NCBI RefSeq assembly: GCF_001640805.2
Contig: NC_066838.1
Location: 9,784,066-9,848,065 of the forward strand
Direction: 5' to 3'
DNA from: Lates calcarifer
Taxonomy: Eukaryota; Chordata; Actinopteri; Centropomidae
Length of the DNA stretch: 64,000 nucleotides
The position numbers and the translations under genes were made by a program. The notes beneath the pieces are model-generated. The model saw only the letters and a list, made by a program, of their open reading frames with translations, made no database searches and was not told where the DNA came from. Shown piece by piece: positions 21,305 through 30,800 of the stretch. Numbering within the stretch: the stretch's first letter is position 1; every line of letters begins with the position of its first letter.

Positions 21305-22600
21305 GTCAAAGACCATACTGTTCAGCCGAGATTGGAAGGAAGGAGCAAGGGATGGTAGGAGGGGCAGAGGAAAGGAAGTGAGGATAAAGAATAAAGCTGG
21401 GATAGAAGGGACAGAAACCCAGGTTTTCAGAATGTGTTTGAGGATGGATTATCCTAATTATCACCAACAGGTACAGATATAGTGTTTTAGGAACTATATG
21501 AACCTAGATTTTAACATTTCCTGGTGGATTCTAAATCAAAATTTCTGAACCAGGGTTAGGGTTAGAACAGATTTTTCTCAATAATACAACTGCATTACAA
21601 GTTGTTGGGAGTGATGGCCTCAAACACCATCACTGCAGCCACAAACCTTTATAGGAAAATTCTGTGAAACAAAAACCACTATAAAAAAATAACCATTCTG
21701 CATTCAAGCAGCCACAAAGTGCAAAGTAGTAACAACACAAGGGATACAATTTTGGTAAATTCATTTTAACCCTGTTTCAAATGCACATTTCCTGGGATCA
21801 TAAAAACCATGTGTAACCAGATGTACTGTGAGAACTGAGCCAACAAATGAGTGGACTGACTATTGATAAAAGAAATTGTAGAACACATACTGTAGAAGTT
21901 ACAGGCTGAAAAAACAACAAAGTAAAACTTCTCCCATCAAGGCTCAATAACATATATTATTACCTTTAAAAGATATTACAGTTAATGTGTTGTGTTCCTA
22001 CACATTTAACAAAATTCTTGATAAAGGTATCAATATTCACTGCTGTTTTACCTCTGGTTTGGCCTCCAAGAACTCCTGATCAAATACATCTGTCTCTTAG
22101 TTCTGCTTTCATCACCAGCTAGTTGCTAACTTAATCTGTCTGCCATCTAGTGCTGAGCAGGTGTACTAATGAGCTGTGAGACTACAGGAAACAGGAAATC
22201 TGTGTAAAATCAAAACCATCGGGATAAAAGACCAGAGTTGCAGAATTGGTTGGTAATTCTCACATTGTATAACCCTTTCCTCACTTTATGTCATTCAATT
22301 CAAGTGGCATTCAAGTTTTAAATAAAAAATGTATAAGTTGATGCAGCTTTAAATAGTAGTAAATGAGATGTTGAAAGCTTATTTTTATTTTGTAAATGAT
22401 TTGCTCTTCTTTACAATCTGAATATTTTTAATATTTCCATTTGTTGTTACTCCTCCAGGGGTAAGAAGTAGATGCTGCGTTTGCGATCTTGAGGAGCACT
22501 CCTGGATCTAACTGAATGACAAACTGAATGAGCACTTGGCTTTTTGTATTTCTCTCTGGTTTCAACGCCCTGAACTAAAAATCACACACACTAAAACACT
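21305..22600. other. Non-coding stretch with possible old repeat
   Basis: A purine-rich strip at 21330-21400 is followed by AT-rich DNA. The part at about 22050-22290 reads like a dispersed fish repeat I have a general impression of, but no ends or target duplications are visible, so no family is given. Confidence 0.35.
22140..22153 (-). promoter_or_regulatory. CTCF-like motif (best match in window)
   Basis: Minus-strand GCACTAGATGGCAG matches the CTCF core at 11 of 12 positions and carries the usual trailing AG. It may lie inside an old dispersed repeat, a known route by which CTCF sites spread. Confidence 0.4.
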
Positions 22601-22605
22601 AAAGC

Positions 22606-22960
22606 ACTGATGCACACACACACATGCATTTGTGTGTGTATGTGTTTGAGGCTCCTATTCGAAGTATGAAGACAGTTAACCAGAGCAGCCTCAACACACG
22701 GCACGCTTCACTTACCACTCTGTGGCTAAAAGCTCCCCTAAGACCTGTTACGCCGAGACACACTCCCACTGTCTCTCGCTATCGCCTCATCCTTCACTTC
22801 TATCTCTCTATGGATTTCTTCTCTCCTTTCCTATTCTCTTCCTTTTTTTTTCCCCTGAACAATTTTGAAATGTTTTGTCTTCCTAAAATATTCAACGGGG
22901 GCAGAGTGATGCGTGGACACATGGATGGATGGATGGGTAGGTGGGTGGGTGGAGAAAGGG
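22606..22960. other. Non-coding, mixed; short CA/TG and GGAT repeats
   Basis: CA then TG runs at 22612-22645 can pair as a loose foldback. At 22921-22953 there is a GGAT/GGGT tetranucleotide stretch with G-quadruplex potential. No gene. Confidence 0.45.
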
Positions 22961-23440
22961 GGATCTTTTTTCACATGACCTTGTGTTAGTGGGGCCAGCC
23001 TCTCTCCCCCACTCTCTGTCTCCCTTCCCCAGACGGGCTGTGTCTATGACTGGGCTGGCAGTTCTTGCCTCTCTTGGGCATTCTGGCATTCCTCCCTGTC
23101 ATGCCCCCCTCTCCGCCTCCGGCTGTCTCCTGCCTTCTGAGGGTTTCCATCTTTGCTGACGCTCACTCTCTTGCTTAAACTCCATCTTTTGTCTATCTAT
23201 AGACATTGTGTTGTGTCAACACCTTACCACATCTCTTGCAATCTCTGTTTCTTTGGCAGTTTTTTTTGTAAAGCACAAAAGACGTGTTCTGAGATATTCT
23301 GAGTTGCCTAAAATGTAAAGATTTTGTGCGAAATGTTCTGAGCTGCTAACAGCTGAAAATGACTTTACAAGGCAGACTTGTACAGTGTGAGAGATGACTT
23401 TTCGAACACAAAAGAAATACTCCCCCTTGTAATGCAGTTT
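22960..23440. other. Pyrimidine-rich non-coding stretch
   Basis: CT-rich plus strand to about 23160 then AT-rich; nothing recognised. Confidence 0.4.
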
Positions 23441-23680
23441 TAAATGCAGCCGTTCTCATCGCGCAGATGAACCTTTATCTCCCTTGTCTGACACGTGAAA
23501 ATATTTTTGACGAGCAGGACCACACAACTTTTGTTCACCCCCTCCCCCTGGCTTCTAGGTCTCTATGGCAACGCCACACGGGTCGTCATGTTATTATCAC
23601 CAATGCTTGACCAGCCGGCCCTCTGCATTCACTCTGCCTGCCTTAATGGACTCGCTGCTTTCTTGACAGACAAGACAGAG
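23440..23680. promoter_or_regulatory. Candidate conserved element with RFX X-box
   Basis: Unique, CpG-retaining sequence containing GTCTCTATGGCAAC (23559-23572). This fits the X-box pattern RYYNYY-N2-RRNRAC at every position, the binding site of RFX factors that control ciliary genes. No promoter or gene start is visible next to it, so it may be a distal element or chance. Confidence 0.35.
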
Positions 23681-23681
23681 A

Positions 23682-23683
23682 GT

Positions 23684-23715
<32 letters not shown>
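23682..23715. repeat. (TG)n microsatellite
   Basis: About 16 TG units with one AG step. Confidence 0.9.
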
Positions 23716-24180
23716 ATTTTGAAACATATGAGCACAAAATGTCCTTAAAAGCACAAAAAGACGACGATAATCCCCCAAAGTGAGGACATTTTATTGATGA
23801 GTGGTGAGGCCAAGAGATGTCAAGTGTCTGCTGTTTTGAAAAGAAATATCTAAGCTAAATGTCCTTTCAAGTGACTATGTTTACAAATTACAAAAAACAA
23901 GAGTTCATGGAATATCTATCCACCTCATTTGATATAAAGTGCTTGGGTTTTGGGTAAATGTCAGAACTTCAGCCTTAGGATTAAGTGAGACTGACCAATA
24001 GTTATATTTTATTGTTAGGCGACCTTGTTAGGGCAAAACTGGCCCAAAGAAGGGATGCTATTGGGTCATAACTGAGGGTAGAGACAAACGACCTGTATGA
24101 CCTTTATGGTGGTTCAGGTTGGAGGACCCGTTGGATTAAATTTGGGGACGTGTAAGGACTAAAGGAAAATTTACTTTCTG
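23716..24180. repeat. Possible dispersed repeat adjoining TG array
   Basis: Sequence after the TG array contains GTCCTTAAAAG and GTGAGGACATTTT, which resemble the GTGAGGACATTTTGG / GTCCTYACAAG modules of a microsatellite-associated repeat common in fish. The copy is diverged and its right boundary is unclear. Confidence 0.3.
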
Positions 24181-24184
24181 ATGT

Positions 24185-24833
24185 TTTTTTTGTCAGCTGT
24201 CCCTCCACCTGCCACCTCTACAGCCATTTCATTAGTCATTTTTGTAGAATGACCTCAGGGAAATCATCATTATGTGTTTCCTGTGCTTTCTGCAATATCA
24301 AGTTACAACAGAGACCAGTGAATTTTACGCACTGTTTGATTGTGATATATTTAGGCTACTGTTTATGGGTCTTTTGCAATGGATTTGATTGCTGAGTGCA
24401 ATCAAAAAATGCAGAGTGGTGGTTGCTGGCACAGCTTCACCTACTTCCAAGGTGCACGGGGAAGGGAAATAGTCCAAAGGAGGTCAGAACAATAGCAACG
24501 CTTGTAGAATATAGAAGAACTTTATTGTTAAACCAAGGATGACTCTAATAAAATAACGGCAGAAGTACTTCCAGGGGGAGTTTTTTAGTAGTAGTAGAGA
24601 GTTACAATAAGGAAACAACAGAAATGTCCCCATACAGAGTAGTAAAAACAAATGTGTGTGTGTGAGGAAACTCATATGACAGACCCTGCAACTGTCAGAC
24701 TATCGCCCTCCTCCTTTTGTTGGGTGACCCCAGAGAATGTGGTGGGAATGGCCACTGGGAGCGAAGATTATGGAGAGACAAAGACTACAAGAGAGGGAAT
24801 GAGAGAAGGAAAGAAAGAGTGAAAGGCAGAAGA

Positions 24834-24835
<2 letters not shown>
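24185..24835. other. Non-coding stretch
   Basis: No gene. On the minus strand AACAATAAAGTTCTTC near 24511-24526 resembles the AATAAAGT tail of some fish LINEs, but no body is recognisable. Confidence 0.35.

Positions 24836-24840
<5 letters not shown>

Positions 24841-24882
<42 letters not shown>
24841..24882. repeat. (GA)n microsatellite
   Basis: 21 uninterrupted GA units within a larger purine strip (24795-24900). Confidence 0.95.
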
Positions 24883-24889
<7 letters not shown>

Positions 24890-25033
24890 GGGTCAGGGAG
24901 CCAGCTGATGTGAAAGTGCCTCCGATCACCTCGTGCTTCTCCTCCGCCCCCATGCTCTGTCCCTCTCTATCTGTTCTACTCTTTCTTTCTCTCATTCCCA
25001 CTTGAATTCCTCTCCCAGCGCTTCACTCCGATG

Positions 25034-25041
25034 TGACGTCA
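25034..25041. promoter_or_regulatory. CRE palindrome
   Basis: Perfect TGACGTCA (CREB/ATF site), followed at 25070 by a GCGTCAGTCA half-site-like sequence in a short unique stretch. No linked promoter is visible. Confidence 0.35.
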
Positions 25042-25084
25042 GATTTTGATCTGCGATAACAACAGAGATGCGTCAGTCAAGGCC

Positions 25085-25198
25085 CACACACACACACATT
25101 TGACACACACACATACATACACAAGTTAAAAGTGCCACTGCAAGTTAAAAGTGGCACTCAGACACTCGGAGAGCACATACACACACACACACATACAT
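25085..25198. repeat. Short CA tracts with local duplication
   Basis: CA tracts at 25086-25100, 25105-25115 and 25180-25193. Between them AAGTTAAAAGTG is repeated 21 bp apart (25122 and 25143), a small tandem duplication. Confidence 0.65.
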
Positions 25199-25199
25199 G

Positions 25200-26360
25200 A
25201 ACACTGTGACACACAGCAGTGGCCTTTGAGTGAATGCTCCTCACAAGGCATAATGACAGCATTCTGCAGTAACCAAAGCTAGGACAGTTCCCACAGACAA
25301 GACAGACACAGAGAGAGAAAGACCATTTCTTTCTGTTTTCACCTCTCCTCCTACTCTCCACCTCCTCTGCAACAACCCTGACTTTGTCTGAACCATGTGA
25401 CCTTCCACAGATCAACGCTATTGGCTACCAAAGTCTAGACATATGAATCTGTAACTGATTGCAGACACATTGGAGGACTACTCTACCAAAAATCTGTCTT
25501 TTGAATATCAAATTATCTCTGCTTGTAAGCTTGAAAGTTGGCTTGGAAAAATTTGGAGCTTGCTGAAAAATGTTAAAATGTCAACAGAAACTTCTCCAAC
25601 CATTCCTGCCACAACAAATAATCAAAAATCAATCAAACAATTTTCGGCTAAGGCGAGAAGATAGCATGACAAAGGAAGAGTGTTTTTACAAAGCAACAGT
25701 ATGTTGTGGGTGAATATAGAGCGTTGAAAATACAGATCAATAGTAGACAAGTGGATTATTTTGACAGATGGTTTGAGTTATATATTATATGAATATTTGG
25801 AAGCAGTGACATCCATCCATCCCCTGAAAATGAACAAGCTGCAAACTTTCTGTGGGACTTTTCAAACTTGCATGCACAAGTATTTTTGGGAGTATTCCCT
25901 CATCCGTTCATTTACAATTTAACCTTTAACTTTATGCACAGGGCAACATCAGGAGGCAAAAGGCATGCTTGAAAGATTATCCTGCCTTAGAATCCAAACA
26001 TTCCCCAACATACATGATTTTGACCATGTGAGCTTGGTCTCTGCATATTTGTATGTCTGCCTGCGAGGGACCACTCTCCATCTCTGTGTAATCTACCAGA
26101 CAAACACTATGTGGAATATCTCTGCTGATGGCCTCCAGTTTCAAATCACTCTCATCATCACTTTTTTTCCCCTCATTGAACCTGACACAGTGCAGGACTT
26201 GGTGGTGTATATTTTGAAGGGGGGTGGAGATGAAGGTGGTGACGGTGGCGGTGGTGGATGAGGGGTAGAAGGGGGGCAGGCAATGAAAACATGTCACTCA
26301 GGGCCCATTAAAATGTAACCCTGCCCAGCAGAAGAAAGACCCATATCATTATTAAGTCAT
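25200..26360. other. Non-coding stretch
   Basis: AT-rich apart from a G-rich strip at 26215-26280 (GGTGG repeats, G-quadruplex potential). Opposite-strand frames over 25965-26297 are mutual shadows without domains. Confidence 0.4.
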
Positions 26361-26367
26361 TAATCTA

Positions 26368-26688
26368 TCTATCTACTGATCTAAAATTATTTTCACTTAA
26401 GATTAATCCATGATTATTTATTTAATTCTGTAAAATGTCATAAAATTAATCAAACTGCCCATAGCTTCAACTTAAAAAAAAAATTGTCCAGCCAACACTC
26501 AAAACCTCAAAAAACACTGAATTTACCACCGCACGAAGAGACACCCAGCAAATTCCAAAGTTTCAGAAGCTGGAACCAACAAATGTTTGTCATTTTTTGT
26601 TTAATAAATGATTGAAATGATTACTGAATTATAAAAATTGTTGTGGAATAATTTCAGAAGATTATTTGACTATTCACTTCAGCATCTA
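26368..26688 (+). mobile_element. hAT-type MITE relic, copy B (about 320 bp)
   Basis: The fullest copy. The left end is eroded (TCTACTGATCTAAAATTATTTTC), and the right end TTCAGCATCTA matches the family terminus. Flanks TTAATCTA (26360-26367) and TTAATGCA (26689-26696) agree at 6 of 8 bases. The segment AAGCTGGAACCAACAAATGT through TTTAATAAATGATTG aligns to copy C (53.5 kb), and the AT-rich arms align to copy A. No coding capacity. Boundaries may be off by a few bases. Confidence 0.65.
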
Positions 26689-26782
26689 TTAATGCATGCT
26701 CTTACAACATCAGAATTCAAATGTGACAGAGATGTTTTGGTAAAATCCAACTTTAAGCCTACACTATGCTTTGTGTCTATGG

Positions 26783-26784
<2 letters not shown>

Positions 26785-26838
<54 letters not shown>
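26785..26838. repeat. (TG)n microsatellite, long
   Basis: 27 TG/GT units essentially uninterrupted. Confidence 0.95.
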
Positions 26839-26840
<2 letters not shown>

Positions 26841-26984
26841 AGGCCATTTCCTGCTCTTTGGGCTCATCACTAAACAGTCAAGTCAGAGCCCTGGGGAACC
26901 CACTGCCAAGCCCTGGGCATTCACACCCCCATACACTCAGATAAACACACACACACACATGCACAGAGCCACCCCTGTAACCAG

Positions 26985-27290
26985 GGGGTATTTGTGACGT
27001 TCAGCATTATGAAAAATGACTTGCCCCCGTGGCGCACCGGGGTGGCAAGTGATTATAATATCCAGATAATCATTTCAAACAAATTATCATAATTATCAAT
27101 CAATCATGAACCTATTTAAGCAGGGGGAGGGATGGGGGAGTGTGGTGCTGTTGGCAGGGGGTAAACTATGGCCTGAAGCACTGGATCACTTCTGTGACCC
27201 ATGAGCCTCCCTCTGTCCACATAATAGCCCTCATACATTTAGGGTCATTTAGCTAGCGTATTTAGAGACTCAATTCCCCAGCTTGATATG
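26985..27290. promoter_or_regulatory. Strong candidate conserved element
   Basis: Unique block with a CpG-bearing imperfect palindrome TTGCCCCCGTGGC / ACCGGGGTGGCAA (27022-27048). It is followed by an unusually dense AT-core cluster: GTGATTATAATATCC, AGATAATCATTTC, AAATTATCATAATTATC and AATCAATCATGAACC (Pbx/Hox/Meis-like), then TTTAGCTAGCGTATTTAG. The pattern fits a homeodomain-rich enhancer. Confidence 0.45.
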
Positions 27291-27294
27291 GGAA

Positions 27295-28021
27295 AAGAAA
27301 GATATTCACACACAAGTGCGTGCACAAACACACCCATAGACTCACAACTGCAGCTGACCCCCATTTAGCTCCCCAGTCTTTCAGCATAGAGTGGGAAAAA
27401 TCTACTTATAGGTCAGAGTTCATATCAACCCCTGTGTTTTTCCCATTTACAACTAATGCCACATCTAAAACAAACATTTACTGCATACTTTGCAGCATGA
27501 CGCAGACAGAACAACAAGTGCCAGAGTTTGAATGAAAGAACATCTCAAACACACAAAGCGGGAAATTTACCACTATCTGGAAAGCATCAGTGCTCAAGAG
27601 AAATATGTTAGGACAAGCATGCACACCTTCACTGAGACAAATAAGAGAGGAAGAGTGACACATAGTAACAGAGACCTGATCGTCTTAAAGAGATATTCCG
27701 CTGTACCTTTTCACAGTAAATCCCCTGTGAAAAGCAGCATGAATTGATTCAATCTCTGTGGTGTTGAGAGGTGCATGAATGGGCATTGGGGGAGAGAGAC
27801 AGAGAAATTGAGAGAGAAAGAGAGACAGAAAGAGAGAGAGATAGATAGTAGCCTTCGGGGGGGAGATGATCGTCTTGGGAAAAAAGCAATCAGTGCTCAT
27901 TGATTTTCTCTGCTGGTTGAATGGAGGGTGTCTATCTGGAAGTCATTATCTGCCATCTGATCTGCTGGAGTGTTTACACACGTTGGGATGGACAGCAGCC
28001 CTCTTCTGAAGATGAGGATTA

Positions 28022-28025
<4 letters not shown>
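27295..28025. other. Non-coding stretch with GA tract
   Basis: Holds a purine GAGAGAAAGAGAGACAG tract at 27790-27848 and little else. No gene. Confidence 0.4.

Positions 28026-28032
<7 letters not shown>

Positions 28033-28063
<31 letters not shown>
28033..28063. repeat. (CA)n microsatellite
   Basis: About 15 CA units. Confidence 0.95.
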
Positions 28064-28065
<2 letters not shown>

Positions 28066-28196
28066 ACTCGCACACAGAAATACACCCGGACACACAGAGC
28101 ATAGGCTGTCCTCTTACCCCCTGCTCCCTATCTGGCTACCACTTTTAAATCCAAGGAATCCAAAAAGAAACACAAGTCCTCCCATACCCTATTAAC

Positions 28197-28198
<2 letters not shown>

Positions 28199-28262
<64 letters not shown>

Positions 28263-28269
28263 ACACACA
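28199..28269. repeat. (CA)n microsatellite, longest in window
   Basis: About 34 CA units with a single TA step near the right end. Confidence 0.95.
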
Positions 28270-28443
28270 GACTTAAGTGTATGAGCAGTGTGTGAATGAG
28301 AATATATGTAAGCGGGGCCTAGACAGCTAAACAGACAGATAGCCCTGTTTTGTATGGCCAGACCAAACCAAACAATCCCTGATCCTATCACCAATAGCCT
28401 CTGATAGCAATCTATAGCTCCAACAACACCATCCTGTCTGTGT

Positions 28444-28474
<31 letters not shown>

Positions 28475-28488
28475 GAGAGAGAGAGAGA
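28444..28488. repeat. (GA)n microsatellite
   Basis: GA units with a few AAAG steps. Confidence 0.95.
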
Positions 28489-28672
28489 TGAAATGAGTGG
28501 AGGAAGATGGATGAAGTAAGCAGAGGAGGGATTCAGATAACAGATCCTTTTATTTTCTGTCTGTGGGTGGGGTGTAAAGATGCATGTGTATTTATGTGAG
28601 TATGTGTGTAAGCCAATATGGCTTGATCCATGTCTGAGCAAGGGCAGGATATGAAGCTGAGGATTTAAACCT

Positions 28673-28700
28673 TACACACACACACACAAACACACACACA
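28673..28700. repeat. (CA)n tract
   Basis: CA units interrupted by one AAAC step. Confidence 0.85.
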
Positions 28701-28704
28701 TGCT

Positions 28705-28965
28705 CGTACAGCTGAAAGCTCTGGGCAGCTTTCAGTAAGTGGGCTGGAGAAGCTACAATAACATCTTTGCCTCTGTTTTATCCCTCGACTTAACCTTGAC
28801 TCCTTCACTTGCCTTTACGCTCCTTTAAGACTGTCTCAGTGACTTGCAATAAACTAGTGTTTTTGTAGTTTTGAGAGAATATTGTTATTTTAATTAAATT
28901 TAACTAAAAAAAAAACTTATATTGTACATTACTGGAAATGTTTTTTTTAAATCAATTTTATCATA
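28705..28965. other. Non-coding, AT-rich
   Basis: Nothing recognised; A and T homopolymer runs near 28900 and 28940. Confidence 0.4.
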
Positions 28966-28967
28966 AA

Positions 28968-29208
28968 ATCTATCCATCTATTATCACCATTATCCATAAG
29001 GGTCGCGGGGGCTGGAGCATCTCCCAGCTAACACTGAGTGAGAGGCGAGGTACACGCTGGACAGATTGCCAGTCCATCACAGGGCCAACACATATATAAA
29101 CAAACAACTATTCACACTCATATTCATTCATTTCAAGTTAGAGTCACCAATTAACCTAATTGGGAGAAAGGCAGAGTACCCAGAGAGAACCCACACAGGC
29201 ACAGATCA
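28968..29208 (+). repeat. Teleost interspersed repeat (GGGTCGCGGGGG family)
   Basis: Preserves the ordered blocks of a very common fish repeat: CCATCTATTATC, GGGTCGCGGGGGCTGGAGC, TCCCAGCTAACACTGAG, GAGAGGCGAGGTACACGC, GACAGATTGCCAGTCCATCA, AGAGTCACCAATTAACC and GTACCCAGAGAGAACCC. It is often taken as the 3' part of a non-LTR element, but I cannot name the family from sequence alone. The region that usually lies between AACCTAA and GAGTACCC is shortened here, an internal deletion. Confidence 0.8.
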
Positions 29209-29225
29209 ATTTGTCAACCTATCTG

Positions 29226-29785
29226 CTGCGAATACACACAACGCAACCAAATACACAAACACGCTGCAAATACAGAAATGATGCAAAAACACGCTCCCAA
29301 GAGGATGATTGCAATTTCAATAGTTGGTGGTCCAGGTCCTCGCTTCCTGTCAGAGATGCTCTTCCAGCACCTCACAGGAAGAACAAGCACTGACAATGAA
29401 GCCATGGTCAAAGATGTATCTGATGACACCATGAGAGCCTCCCTGCTTGAGGCAGGTTGACTTATTAACAAAACTTATTTGGTTCCACTATCACAGTATA
29501 ACAGGCAGCTCACTTGTTGCATGTTATACAACTTTAACCAGACACATAAGTAGATCATGACAACATTTTTGGGTTAACTATTCCTTTAACAGTATTTTTA
29601 CCCAACACTGTAATAACCCCAGGGTCCTATTTGCAACCATTAACATTATTATTCACAGAAAGAAAGACACCCCACAGCTTGTTTTTTCTGTTGCCTTTGT
29701 TTTCTGGTTTGTGTGTTTTTGGTTTTGCATCATTCCTGTATTTGCAGCATGTTTGTCCACTTGGCTGTGTTGTGTGTATTTGCAG
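29226..29785. mobile_element. 560-bp segment bounded by 63-bp inverted repeats
   Basis: Left arm 29226-29288 and right arm 29723-29785 are reverse complements over 63 bases with 8 mismatches (87%). Both contain CTGCAAATACA and AATGATGCAAAA. The 434-bp interior carries a HECT/G2E3-like protein fragment directly abutting the left arm, and a TTAACTATTCCTTTAA motif (29574-29589) typical of the end of another fish repeat. No clear target duplication was found. It could be a non-autonomous DNA element that picked up host exon sequence, or two opposite copies of one repeat that landed on either side of a pseudogene fragment. Confidence 0.55.
29302..29455 (+). pseudogene. HECT/G2E3-like protein fragment
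   Basis: An open segment of about 51 codons begins RMIAISIVGGPGPRFLS and ends ...SDDTMRASLLEAG. It resembles the HECT-like (G2/M-phase-specific E3 ligase, G2E3-type) region in multi-copy fish proteins, where an RMIA-S-V-GGP-P-FLS block precedes an acidic helix. It starts at an AG (CCCAAG/AGG) and ends at CAG/GTTGAC, so it could be one exon with both splice sites. Nothing upstream or downstream continues the protein, and the catalytic cysteine region of HECT ligases is absent. The family call is by recognition, moderate confidence. Confidence 0.45.
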
Positions 29786-30078
29786 TGCATGTACTGTTGA
29801 ATTTATGATGCTTTCTCAGTCTGCTTCTGTTTTGTCTTTTTGCATGTGTTTTCTCAAGTTGCAGTGCATTTGCCATTGTTGTCCACAATATTTCTCTCTA
29901 TATATATACATGTATAAACACAAGAACAGTTCTGTTTTACTGCAAACACACACACCTTTCAGCAGTGAACTAGTTTATTCACAAGCTACAACTCAATTAA
30001 CATTCTGCCTTAATCAAGCATAGCGACGGTAATGACACAGTAGAGGCAGGAGAAGTCAATGTTTACGTGCATATGTGC
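29786..30078. other. Repeat-derived non-coding stretch
   Basis: 29786-29890 repeats words of the right arm (GCAGTGCAT, TTTTGCATGTG, TTGTCCAC) in looser form, suggesting the repeat family extends past the inverted arm. The remainder is AT-rich with TATATATATA at 29899-29908. Confidence 0.4.
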
Positions 30079-30079
30079 A

Positions 30080-30080
<1 letters not shown>

Positions 30081-30125
<45 letters not shown>
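30081..30125. repeat. (TG)n microsatellite
   Basis: About 22 TG units. Confidence 0.95.
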
Positions 30126-30126
<1 letters not shown>

Positions 30127-30139
30127 CCATGGCCTGTGT

Positions 30140-30290
30140 TTGTGTGTGTGACTGCACGATGTGGATGAATGAGTCATGTCATAAGGAAAAGGCTCATGCA
30201 TAATTTCATTCATATTCATAACAGGCATGTGGTCTGCCACCGCCCGATGAGGGCCCACCGCAACTCACACTCTGCATAATGAGATGTGGC
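30140..30290. promoter_or_regulatory. Candidate conserved non-coding element
   Basis: Unique block wedged between two TG arrays. It contains GAGTCATGTCATAAGG, CTCATGCATAATTTCATTC, GCCACCGCCCGATGAGG and CTGCATAATGAGATG. The paired TGCATAAT cores and retained CpGs suggest constraint. Confidence 0.4.
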
Positions 30291-30293
30291 CGG

Positions 30294-30312
30294 TGTGTGT
30301 GTGTGTGTGTGT
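30294..30312. repeat. Short (TG)n tract
   Basis: About nine TG units. Confidence 0.8.
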
Positions 30313-30599
30313 TGATTTTACATACTATAGGTAAGTGTGCTTTATATCTGTGTTCTGTGTAAGCCTGAGTGTGTGTATTACAAGCTTACACTTCTACACA
30401 TCTACAGCACTGTATATGTGTATGTCTGTCCATGTACTTGTGAGAATATAAAAGTTTGTGCATGCAAAGTGGAGTGCATGGGCCACTCTCATGTGGAAGG
30501 TGGTTAGGTAGTTTATAAAACCGTCTAGGTTTTTCCACATTGTACGAACATGTGGCGAACAGGGAACAGCCCAAACCACCTGCGGTCAACTCTTAAAAT

Positions 30600-30800
30600 A
30601 AGCTCATTGACTAATGTAGGATTTCAAATCAACCAAGCAGTCGGTGATTTGCATGCCTGGCTGTTTATAGAGGGTACAGCAACAAGACCCTTGACCTGAA
30701 ATGCAAATGAGGACATTTACGTGATTTTGTTTTTCCAAGGACCAAATTGGTCATAATTGTAAATTACGCCAAAAGAGATTTTAAGTGAAATATGTCTTGT
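30600..30800. promoter_or_regulatory. Candidate conserved element with octamer motif
   Basis: Contains GAAATGCAAATGAGG, a perfect ATGCAAAT POU octamer, at about 30698. Around it are CAATAAT-like and GTCATAATTGTAAATTACGCC homeodomain-type sites in unique sequence. Confidence 0.35.

Noticed and set aside
21547..21566. Two consecutive GGGTTA units, telomere-like
   Set aside because: Only two units; too short to be an interstitial telomeric repeat.
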